From: Zygnema cylindricum
Taxonomy: Eukaryota > Streptophyta > Zygnematophyceae > Zygnematales > Zygnemataceae
Length of the DNA stretch: 27,736 nt
Assembly: GCA_037447655.1 (NCBI GenBank)
Contig: JBBHKE010003488.1
Coordinates: forward strand, 1-27,736
Direction of reading: 5' to 3'
The notes under the pieces were generated by a model. It made no database searches. It worked only from the letters and a program-made list of their open reading frames with translations, and was not told the origin of the DNA. Each line of letters opens with the position of its first letter. The stretch's first letter is position 1. Made by a program: the position numbers and the translations under genes. Of this stretch, positions 19,641 through 27,736 are shown in pieces.

Positions 19641-21300
19641 ATCCAACTTTATTGTACTTTGTACTCTTGGTATCGTGGAAGTACGTCACATCATGATTAG
19701 CGTCGCAAATCTGACACGGTCTCCATGTGCCAAAGTGAGGGTTTTTTCCTGTCGTTTTCCTCTAAAACTTAGCGCCGTACCGCGTAAATTTCAACCGTAC
19801 AAAAAAATTAAAAAAAATTAGAAGTACATTTTGCGTCATCAACTTAGGATGTACAACATGTTGTCATCTTGTGTTCTTCGACCCACGGCCACGCCAAAAA
19901 AACGTCATCTTCAAACTTTTGTTTAAAACACAAGGGCGATGTGTTTTAAAACAAATTATTTTCAAAAAACAAATAGGAACACGTATTCGCACGTGTAAAA
20001 AAAATCACAAAAACTTCAAACGAATTCAAGCGACGGCGAAAGATACACTATTCCTTATGTTTTGTCCGTTTGCGTTCATTACAAAGAAAAAAATACACAA
20101 TTTGTTTAGTTTTGTCCGTTTTCGTCCGGTGCGGATTTTTTTTTGCAAAGGTCTTAAGATTTTGATGCCATTTCACGTCGATCCGACAGCTGACGCAAAG
20201 GCAAAGAGAATATTTTTCATCCGTGAAGCGGCGCAAGCTGGAAGGCAGTACATCTACAATGTCACGAAAAGACATGCGACATCACAAGCAGCTAGAAAAA
20301 CTTGCGTGCATCGACGTCACAAGCAGTTAAAAAAAATTGCGTGCATCATCACAAATTGTAGACACTGACAGCCGCCACGAGCATTGTTGACGTGTACAAT
20401 AGTCACACCATTAAGTAACAATTTCATTGTTACACATAGGGACACCGGAAATCCGGGTCCGCCGAATCTGCGCAAAAAAACAAAGTAAGTTTGCTAAGTT
20501 TCAAGTACATGGAGACGCACCCTGACACTATTCATTTTGCAAATCTTAATGGAAGTTAAAGGCCGTAAATCGTACTCTATTGTAAAGTGTTAATTATGAA
20601 CTTAATATTGTGTTTCCACAAATATGTCAACATGTCAATGTCAAATATCACCATTTTCGATAGTCGACGGTTCAGTTATGATATATTTTGAATTCTATTT
20701 AGGATGGCTTTAATGTATATATCATTATAACTTGTTTTGTTAATAATTTTATATATTTGAGCTTCATCACTATTTTCTTATCAATAATTTATATTCGCAC
20801 GCTTATTTTTATTTTTTATTATTATTTGTTTGTCATGATGTTGTTTTTTGTTTGTCTATCCATATAAAAAAAAACGTTTTGGTAGATGTTATGGTCCGCT
20901 GTGGAAATGAGTAGTCACGTTACGTCTAACGTTCAGTTTCAGGTTTGGTCTTAGTTTTATGTTTGGTTTCAGTTTGGCGTCGTGTGGATTATTTTATTTC
21001 GTCATTCGTCCGTTGCATATTGTCCGGTACGATGTTTGATGTTATTTAGTGCGACGTGCTTGCTACGTTCGTTTCGGTACGCGTCATATGTTGTAAGAAG
21101 GATCTCCAATTAAATAAATCTCGTTGGTTGGAGAAATCTGTGGGCTTCTATCATGACTGATTTCTTCCGCACGCTCTTTGAGATAATGTAATGTTATGTT
21201 CAATTTCTGGTCGTGCTCCTTTTCTATCAGTAGAAACCTTGTTATTGATCATGGTTAGTAATTATATGATATTTTTTACTGTTTTCTCTTTTTTTTCCAG
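19641..21300 (+). other. hAT 5' interior, no recognisable BED domain
   Basis: A 165-residue open frame (19871-20368) is Lys/Arg/Phe-rich without known motifs, and its end includes a diverged 35-bp tandem duplication (20282-20351). I searched by eye for a BED zinc-finger pattern and found none. The segment ends in a strong 3' splice site, TTTTTTTTCCAG, at 21300, suggesting that an intron preceded the transposase exon. Confidence 0.4.
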
Positions 21301-22694
21301 GTTTTCAAGCATTTTGTCAAGCATTGTTTGATGTTTGTGTTTCGTCTACCAAGAGTGTTGACATCGACCAACTACCCCCGTCCGTAAATATCGTAAAAAG
21401 CTACATTATATCTTTTGCCAAAGATATTTGTAGTTTGATCATCCTAGAACTTAGAGAAAGTATAGATAACAATATTTTTGTCGCATTTACCACCGATCTC
21501 TGGACCAAGACAATTGAAAGAACCTCATTCATGTCAGTAACTGCTCATTTTATCGACAAATAATTTAAACTTCATGCACGCACGCTTCTAGTCGATCATT
21601 TTCCGAAGGAAAAACATACTGCCGAAAATGTTTTAACCGCTTTCAAAAATTGTTTAACCAAACTTGAAATGTCCAATTTTGATGTTTTGGAAAATCGTTG
21701 TGTTGTTGTGACTGACACTGGCTCTAACATGTGTGCGGTTGAAGGGGCTCTAACATGTGTGCGGTTGAAGGTCTACCGAGTATGTTTACTTGGGTACCTT
21801 GCGCGGACCATAAAATTGATGCGATTGTGACATTGATTTTGAACAAGAGTGGAACTTCCAAAAAATACAAATACGATGTAGAAGTTCCTCGATTGTTTGA
21901 TCTAATTGACTATTGTAAATCAATGGTCACGCTTTTCAAACAGGGTAATTTACAAAATCTTTTGAAAAACACTTTAAAACAAAAAAACGCAACGCAGTGG
22001 AATTCTTTGCTCCAAATGCTTAAGTGTATCTACAATACATTCAATAAGATAGGATTAATCGCTCAAGCAAAAAATAAATTGATACTTTTTGCTTGTATCA
22101 ATAAGACTCATCTTACCGAACTTATTCGATTTTTGAAAAGGTTTCAAGAAGCGACCCTAAAGTTGGAAAAATTCAAAGAACCAATTTTACATCTCGTTGT
22201 GTTTGGACGACCGTCTCTCCATAACCACTATAAGATAAGAAAAACAAATACAATGACGGTGAAAATTAATGCCAAGCCGATTCCCCAAACTTGCAGAAAC
22301 TGAAACAACTTTTTATGAAATTTGCACTACCGAAGTGGGGCCTTCACGAGTATCATATTGTCGCGGCTCTTTTAGATCCCCGACAAAAACATAGGCTTAA
22401 AATAATCGGGGTATCGAAAACCGAAATTGAAAGCGTGAGGGTCAAACTTCGAGAACTCGCAAATGATCTTGGTGATGACGTTGATCTCGGTAGTACTCAA
22501 CGTATAACAAAAAAAACGAAAAACTTTGCAAAGTATGGACGGTTTCCGCAATTTTTGTTGGTGAGAGCGATGACGAAAACGAGGTTCTTATTATCAACGA
22601 CAGAAAAACGTTCATTAATGATGAATTGAAACGCTACTTTGTTTTTAAAACCAGCGACGAAAGATTGAACTTCAACATACTCGAATGGTGGAAA
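21301..22694 (+). pseudogene. hAT transposase pseudogene (Ac/ZBED-like)
   Basis: Broken remains of a hAT transposase catalytic core. Visible family blocks in order: LPPSVNIVKSYI; FTTDLWTKT with the first catalytic Asp; FMSVTAHFID; VVVTDTGSNMCAVEG with the second Asp; WVPCADHKID, the Cys-x2-His motif; KNATQWNSLLQML; LHEYHIVAALLDPRQKHRLK; and NFNILEWWK, the start of the C-terminal hATC dimerisation region. Damage: an in-frame TAA at 21561-21563, a frameshift caused by a perfect 26-bp tandem duplication at 21720-21771, and frame changes in about 22200-22300 and near 22560. Homology stops after EWWK, so the rest of hATC, including the usual SERVFS-type motif, is missing. No N-terminal BED finger is visible. 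It cannot encode an intact enzyme. The hAT assignment is secure; the subfamily is a guess. Confidence 0.88.
21720..21771 (+). repeat. Perfect 26-bp tandem duplication in transposase
   Basis: The unit GGCTCTAACATGTGTGCGGT plus TGAAGG occurs twice without mismatch (21720-21745 and 21746-21771). Because 26 is not a multiple of three it shifts the frame right after the catalytic TDTGSNM block. Confidence 0.97.
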
Positions 22695-22880
22695 TTTATA
22701 ACTTTTTCATTATGCTTAACACTAATAACAATGATTTCGTAATCGCATATCGGGTAACAGGTAACAATTTAGGAGCGTGACATAACGCGGTCGGGTGTCA
22801 AGTACTTAGGCCTCTAATCCATTAGGTTGTCCAAGTAAACATGCGGAGACGTCTATGACGTATATTTGTAGAGTTTATTG

Positions 22881-23502
22881 GCATGGTGTTCCATTATGTC
22901 GTGCCAGTAAACATCGTTTCTCAATTATGATTGGCGCCACGTAGGTTAATTATCACATTCTTAAAATCTAAAAATATTCTTCAAACTGAAAATCTGTAAG
23001 TAATATTTGGACGAGCGGAGGTAGTAAATGATTCGTACGGAATTTTTGTGACCAAATTTTAATGTTGAAATTGGAAATCAAAATTTCGTAACAGAATGGC
23101 AAAAAGGCGCCGCAAACTTCGAAGGTCAGCGGATGTCAGGAGCGTGCGAGGATATTTCGGTCGACACGCATACACCGTGGCGGAAGGCACATGGCGTGTA
23201 CGACGTGTTTGTTTCTCATAGTTTGTTCGTGGTAGATATTTTCTTTACTTTTCATGTGTACCAATGGTACGCGACCCGTGTGAAGAGACTCTCCTCGGCA
23301 GTCTCTTCACTCTGGACGATTTGCGCGATTGCTTCGCGAATCAAAAAAAGTGAAACATCCAACGGTCGATACTTACGCCTATAATATTAGAGCAAATCCA
23401 GTAAACATGTTTCGTCTGACAAAAAAAAAATGGTACGAATCTGTACGAAATCGTACAGCGTTTAGTAAAGAACCCCACTTTTCCTCTAATGGAATTTCAC
23501 CC
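22881..23502 (-). mobile_element. Harbinger-like non-autonomous element, copy H2 (nested)
   Basis: Inverted, diverged sibling of the element at 24911-25573. Its right end, reversed, reads GGGTGAAATTCCATTAGAG, then shares AAAAGTGGGG, TCGTACAGATTCGTACC, TAGGCGTAA with H1. The interior 'GGCAAAAAGGCG..G.CAAACTT' and 'GGCACATGGC' blocks also match H1 in reverse complement. The left end (GGTGTTCCATTATGTCG) is more eroded and no clear target-site duplication is visible. It sits between the transposase remnant and the hAT right TIR, hence inserted into the hAT. Confidence 0.6.
23280..23310. repeat. Perfect 11-bp hairpin inside H2
   Basis: GTGAAGAGACT and AGTCTCTTCAC flank a 9-nt loop (CTCCTCGGC). 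No counterpart was noted in H1. Confidence 0.8.
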
Positions 23503-23752
23503 TCAGATTTTGAAAAAAACAAAATTGTCAATTTCGGGTATCTAAATTTTTGACTTTTGCGACCTCTGCAGTGAAACCCCTATGATTCTAGTGTTGTATT
23601 GGTAGCTTCTTATCGATAGAATCGATATATTAGTTTGATATAGCATCAAAGAAATAATCGCGATGTTTTAGCCATATATCGGTTGTATATGCCTATAAAA
23701 AAATATCGCGATAACTCGTACTGAGTTCGAAATAAAATTCTGTACTTTCAAT

Positions 23753-23937
23753 CAGAGGTCGCAATCGGGCACCCGAATCCGTACCCGATCAGTACCCGGT
23801 CGTCCGCGTCGGCTCTGTAACGGATTCGGGTGCAAAATTTTGGGCGGCCGGATTCGGCCGGGTGAAAGAGGATAAAACAAAACAATTTCGGGTACGGCCG
23901 GGTAGGCAAAAAACGAAAATAATTGAAGGTGTTGTAG
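23753..23937 (+). mobile_element. hAT left terminal region, copy 2 (truncated)
   Basis: Starts CAGAGGTCGCAATCGGG, the same terminus and subterminal layout as at 19458, in the same orientation. Both are preceded by AAT. No partner right end was found before the sequence turns into a solo TIR at 23949, so the element looks truncated. Confidence 0.7.
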
Positions 23938-23948
23938 GTACATTCCAC

Positions 23949-23973
23949 TACACTGCGAATCGTTATTAGAGTA
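23949..23973 (+). repeat. Solo TIR of the element A/B family
   Basis: Matches the 25-bp left TIR of element B at 21 of 25 positions (TACACTGCGAATCG, then TATTAGAGTA). No matching right end was seen in the window. It abuts the truncated hAT end and may mark the insertion that truncated it. Confidence 0.6.
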
Positions 23974-24113
23974 AAGAAATAATTAGAATAAACAAAGAAA
24001 AAAATAAAAACGGACTAAAAAAACGCTCTAGAAAAACGGACTAAAAAGCGGTTTGAAAAACGGTATAAAAAACAGACTAGGTTTCTTAAATTTTGGCAGG
24101 CGGTGTGGACCGC

Positions 24114-24129
24114 GTGGACATATGTCCAC
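24114..24129. repeat. 16-bp perfect palindrome
   Basis: GTGGACATATGTCCAC is self-complementary and lies in a GC-richer patch. Confidence 0.7.
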
Positions 24130-24211
24130 AGGTTCAAAAAACGAGGTATTCCCACACTTCGCAAAGTACTGCCCGGGTACCTTGCGATTTTAGGGTCATA
24201 GGGTTATTGGT

Positions 24212-24241
24212 CGTGTTTTTTTTTTAATAAAAAAAAACACG
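24212..24241. repeat. A/T hairpin with CGTG/CACG clamp
   Basis: CGTG plus a T run faces an A run plus CACG across a short centre. Imperfect pairing of AGGGTT at about 24200 with AACCCT at about 24255 extends the stem. Confidence 0.6.
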
Positions 24242-24537
24242 AATGAGAAAAAAACCCTAAACATATTTATACGTTGGACGTCTGCGCGGCGCGGCGCGTC
24301 GTAAAACGAAACGAGTGTGGACGTCGAGAGTAAAACTCCCACACGTTGTCGTTAGCGCGAAAATCGCAAGGTTCAGTTTGGAATTTGCGATGGCAGTTTC
24401 TGGAAGGTCCTGTGGCAGGAAAAATCTCCTCTGTCAGGAGTATTTCCCTATTGCTAAACCCTAATTTTATTTTATTTTATTTTATAAAGCTTTGTAACTG
24501 GACTAGAATTTTCGCATTCAATTTATTTTATCCGTTA

Positions 24538-24768
24538 GGGTATTCTCACTTGAGCGAAGTCGTGAATGTGTACGGAATATTTAATGAATCGAACCCGATA
24601 TTTGTAGGTTATCGGGATGAAGTGATGAACATCAGAAAAAATCGAGAAAGATTTCAAAATATTTATGAAAGACTTGTATAAATATTCGCCAGCTAATAAA
24701 TCAAAAAATGTCGATTGCGCCAAAAACAGTGCCGACACCGAAGATTTTTACACAAATTTGGAAAGATA
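24538..24768 (+). pseudogene. Possible decayed coding segment, unassigned
   Basis: After CCGTTAG an open frame reads SEVVNVYGIFNESNPIFVGY and DEVMNIRKNRERFQNIYE, stopping at 24681. The +1 frame overlaps it from about 24625 and reads EKIEKDFKIFMKDLYKYSPA, then NVDCAKNSADTEDFYTNLE, to a TAA near 24768. The switch suggests one ancestral frame broken by an indel. No family was recognised; chance is possible. Confidence 0.25.
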
Positions 24769-24910
24769 AAAAACCCTAATTTCGAAAGCTTTGTGATTCT
24801 CACAAATAAATTCTGCCCGAATCAGCGGGCAGCATTTGAAATTTCAAAAGCGCCTATACGTTTTTTTTTCATTGGTCCGATTGCGTTTCCTTCCTTTTTT
24901 GTACTTTTTA

Positions 24911-25573
24911 GGGTGGCCTTCCATTAGCGAAAAAGTGGGGCTGTTTACTGAGGGCCGTACTAATTCGTACAGATTCGTACCTTTCTAGTTTTTATTCGAA
25001 GGAAAACATCATTACGAAAAAATGCCCAAGGTTGTAGGCGTAAATTATGACCGTCAGATGCCATTATACTTTTTATCTGAGACGCCACGTCACCAACCCT
25101 ACAGTCTTTGACGACCGTGCACAGGGAGGATACTTCTCAGAGACCAAACGTGTAAAAATAGGCCGCGTGGAAAAGGATAAAAAATCCACGATGAGCGCGC
25201 GCGTATGTGCGTACACGTCGCAAGGGCCATGTGCCATACGCCAGGTGGCTGCGAATCCGCCGAAATCATCCCGTCACGCTCCCACCATCAAAGTTTGCCG
25301 CCGCCTTTTTGTCGTTCCTTTTTGAAATTTCGGGTAGTACATTATAATGCCCTCTGTACGAGTCATTAATTACCTCCGCTGGTACAGATATTGCGTTCAG
25401 ACATTGCATTCGAAGATTCTTTCAAGATTTTTAGCATCGAATATTATCCTACGTGCTACCAACCAGAATGAGCCACGCAAATAAAAAGTGGTTTATTGAC
25501 GCGACCTAATGGAAAGCACGCCTTCAGTAAACATTTCCGTACAATTACTGGTTCGCATAATGGAAGGCCACCC
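24911..25573 (+). mobile_element. PIF/Harbinger-like non-autonomous element, copy H1
   Basis: The terminal inverted repeats are perfect over 17 bp when the adjacent base of the flank is included (AGGGTGGCCTTCCATTA at 24910-24926; reverse complement at 25558-25574), and continue with a one-base indel into GCGAA. TTA directly flanks both ends (24908-24910 and 25574-25576), fitting the 3-bp TWA target-site duplication of PIF/Harbinger elements. The 663-bp interior has no DDE transposase; the 92-residue open frame inside (25047-25325) shows no known motif. A diverged inverted copy lies at 22881-23502. Confidence 0.75.
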
Positions 25574-25728
25574 TTAGTATTCTTAGATTACTGTTTGATA
25601 GGTCGGTCAGCCACCTCCTAAAATATTGTAATCATTAGATAGACGGGTCCTTACATTGAACCAGGAGATTTGCGAATCGAAGTATTCTGCGCGTGCAGAA
25701 ACTGACAGACTGTCAGAATACCAAAGAA

Positions 25729-25797
25729 GGTACGAATAATCTGATTCGGATGATACGGATACTCTGATTCGGATGGTACGAATACTCTGATTGAGAA
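25729..25797 (+). repeat. Tandem repeat, 3 x 23 bp
   Basis: Three adjacent units of 23 bp (GGTACGAATAATCTGATTCG plus GAT, then two variants) with a few substitutions each, at 25729-25751, 25752-25774 and 25775-25797. Confidence 0.85.
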
Positions 25798-26073
25798 CCT
25801 GATATGATTCTCTTTTGCCAACATTGCAGAACGTACATCATTACAGAAACATTCATTACTCCGCAAGTGAGAATGAATATCCTTCATGCCTCATTAATAA
25901 ATGTATTTCTCATTTGACCATTTTTTGCGCGATTATTGCGGGATATTTGCGGGATTTTCGCGATTCTTCCCGTTATTCGTGACAGATCTTTACGGATTTT
26001 GGTCACTGATTTGTGAGGAGTCGTTTTTACGGAATAATTTCGCACCTAACATCCACCCTGATGGCTGATGTAT

Positions 26074-26112
26074 TAGGGATGCGTATCGGATCGGGTCACC
26101 CGATACCGGATG
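26074..26112 (+). mobile_element. Possible hAT-type terminus
   Basis: TAGGGATGCGTATCGGATCG, followed by a short inverted TCGGGT/ACCCGA pair, resembles the start of many hAT elements (T/CAGGGATG.. with a subterminal GATACCG palindrome). No opposite end was found in the window. Confidence 0.3.
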
Positions 26113-27495
26113 TGACGACAAATTTTCTGTGACGATAAAAAGCCGATGTTATAACGTTTTCAATGTGACGATGCAGCCGAGGAGGGACTAAACACGAATG
26201 CTATACATTGGACCGCTATTAGTGCAAAGAAGTATTCCGTATGGATTTAGTGTTATTAATTTTAGAGTAAAATATGAACAAATTTTATTTTTTATGGTGA
26301 GAAACAATAGTAACTACACCAAGACTAGCATCTTAAAGCATATTTTTTGTATTTGTTTTTCAATTTTTTTTTTTGTATCCACATTTCAAAGTGACATTTA
26401 AAATGATGTAATTAAACATCGAGGTGACACTTGTCGCTCAAACTATACGCACCTTTTACAAACTACTATTTTTTATTTTAATTCTCCAACTTAACACTAA
26501 AATGGAAAAACTATTTTGACTAAGGCATTATCTTTTATTCATTTTTTTTACTAAATAGAACACAAAGGAACAGCTTTACTCATAAACGATAAAAAATAAA
26601 AAATCATAAAAAAATTATAAAAACCAAAAACTTTTTTCTGGATAAATTTAGTTTGTCCCTAAATCCAAAAAACCATAAATACATTCCTTTTTATGTACTT
26701 TTTATGTACTTCCCAACAAAAAAACATAACAAATAAAAAACAATGATAATAAAATAAAATACTGAATTCAGCAAACCAACAAACTGAATATCTTTAGAGC
26801 ATCACATCCGCAAAACAGAAAAGAAAAATAAAATCAGGAAAAGATCAGAAAATTATATTCCATATTAGTCACTTATTTCACAATTATGATTTTTCTTTTT
26901 TCTTTTTTCACCGCATATTATTTTCCTAAAATTTACCAGAATTCGAATAATTGAGTGATAAAAATCAAACATCTTTTGACCTAAATCCTATAATATTTTG
27001 GTCTCGAATAGGACAAAATACCTATAATAACAAACATAAGTAACTACGATGTGTAAATAAATCCCCTTTTCAAAACGGAAAAATATGTACAAAGTCTCCA
27101 CATTATTTAAGAAATTCTCTATTTACCACTTAATTACAAAAAAAGAACCCAGCAAACATCTTTCGAGTTCCCTTTTTTTTTCCGAATCTCGTTCCAAAGC
27201 TTTGGTTTGAAACTTTTTGTTTTTTTCGAAAAGGAAAAAAAAAAACAAGCCTTTATCTATCGTTTCCCACGAACTCCAACGAATGAAGGAAATCGAAAAG
27301 ATATGTTTTCGACGTCCATTTCCTTTTTTTTTTTCTTTCTTTTTTTTTGCGTTCTTTTTTGTGTCTTTTCGATTGATACGATAACACGAAAAGAAAAAGA
27401 AAATAAAAAATTATACAATTTTTTGTCCCGTCACCACACCCTCTTTGAAAGGATTTGCATCCTCGTCCAAAATCGCGAGAGTCATTTTCATCTTT
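26113..27495. other. AT-rich stretch, no gene seen
   Basis: Very AT-rich with many homopolymer runs. Open frames are short and low in complexity; no splice-consistent coding sequence was recognised on either strand. Confidence 0.4.
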
Positions 27496-27711
27496 GAAAA
27501 AAAAGAGAGGGAGAGGGAGAGAAAGGGAGAGAATGAGCGAGAGGGAGCAAAAGAGTGAGGGATGGAGAGAGGGAGAGGGAGAAAGGGAGCCAGGGAGAGA
27601 GGGAGAGGGAGAGAGAAAGAGGGAGAGGGCAAAAGGAAAAGAGGGAGAGGGAGAGGAGGGGGGGAGAAAGGGAAGGGGGGGGGGGGCAGGGGAGAAAGGG
27701 ATAAAAATTAG
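27496..27711 (+). repeat. Homopurine tract (GGGAGA)n at right edge
   Basis: About 215 bp of almost only G and A on the + strand, with GGGAGAGGGAGA units and G runs up to 12. The Leu/Pro/Ser-rich minus-strand frames over it are artefacts. Confidence 0.9.
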
Positions 27712-27736
27712 CATAACTAAAAAAGAAAAAAAAAAA

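Larger units (their letters stand above)
19458..23568 (+). mobile_element. Decayed hAT transposon, about 4.1 kb
   Basis: The left end CAGAGGTCGCAAA at 19458 and right end TTTGCGACCTCTG at 23556-23568 are perfect 13-bp inverted repeats. The 8-bp flanks CCGTGAAT (19450-19457) and CAGTGAAA (23569-23576) match at 6 of 8 positions, as expected for an aged hAT target-site duplication. ACCCG motifs are repeated just inside the left end and one occurs inside the right end. Between them lies a hAT transposase pseudogene on the + strand. A Harbinger-like element (22881-23502) is nested near the right end. A possible alternative right end, GGCCTCTA at about 22811, is less like the left TIR. Confidence 0.7.

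Noticed and set aside
19871-20368. 165-residue frame as an N-terminal transposase or host gene
   Set aside because: No BED finger or other motif, biased Lys/Phe composition and an internal diverged 35-bp duplication; kept only as part of the hAT interior.
23133-23384. 83-residue frame in H2 as a gene
   Set aside because: It lies inside a non-autonomous element; the sibling H1 does not keep the same frame.
24241-24780. AAACCCTAA motifs as plant-type telomere repeats
   Set aside because: They occur singly, not in tandem, and not at a sequence end, so they are not evidence of telomeric DNA.
27253-27714. 153-residue Leu/Pro/Ser-rich minus-strand frame
   Set aside because: Translation of the (GGGAGA)n tract and AT-rich flank; no gene-like composition outside the repeat.

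Overview
The window is nuclear DNA of a eukaryote, most likely of the green lineage and probably algal. Genes are split by GT-AG introns, intergenic DNA is AT-rich and crowded with decayed DNA transposons. The two recognisable host genes, a flotillin and a long TCP11-domain protein, both match land-plant family members best (judged from memory of the families, not from a search). No bacterial or organellar features, rRNA, tRNA or CRISPR were seen.

Layout. 1-1340: probable last intron or upstream flank of the flotillin gene, filled by two terminal-inverted-repeat (TIR) elements. 1341-1655 (+): last exon of a flotillin-like gene whose other exons lie off the left edge. 1656-4908: about 3.25 kb between two convergent genes, holding an A-rich minisatellite, three copies of one dispersed repeat in both orientations, a 1.4-copy segmental duplication and a 216-bp fold-back MITE. 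4909-15489 (-): a 14-exon gene for a predicted 1620-residue TCP11-domain protein. Its exon phases join without a break from start to stop, and it includes a 15-nt microexon and an intron carrying about 575 bp of G/A-only sequence on the sense strand. 15490-19449: promoter side of that gene, with a few possible but unassigned exons and short repeats. 19458-23568: a decayed hAT transposon with matching 13-bp termini, containing a transposase pseudogene broken by a nonsense codon and at least three frameshifts (one caused by a perfect 26-bp tandem duplication), and with a second element nested in it. 23753-25573: another hAT left end, a solo TIR, and a PIF/Harbinger-like non-autonomous element with 17-bp perfect TIRs and TTA target-site duplications; its diverged inverted sibling is the one nested in the hAT. 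25574-27736: AT-rich sequence with a 3 x 23-bp tandem repeat, a possible further hAT terminus and a homopurine tract at the right edge.

The host genes do not form an obvious functional unit. Flotillin scaffolds membrane microdomains; plant TCP11-like proteins are poorly characterised. I found no clear new multi-gene system. The items most worth following up are the TCP11-like gene (microexon, G-rich intron, long low-complexity insertions) and the nested transposon families, which can be defined well from this one window.
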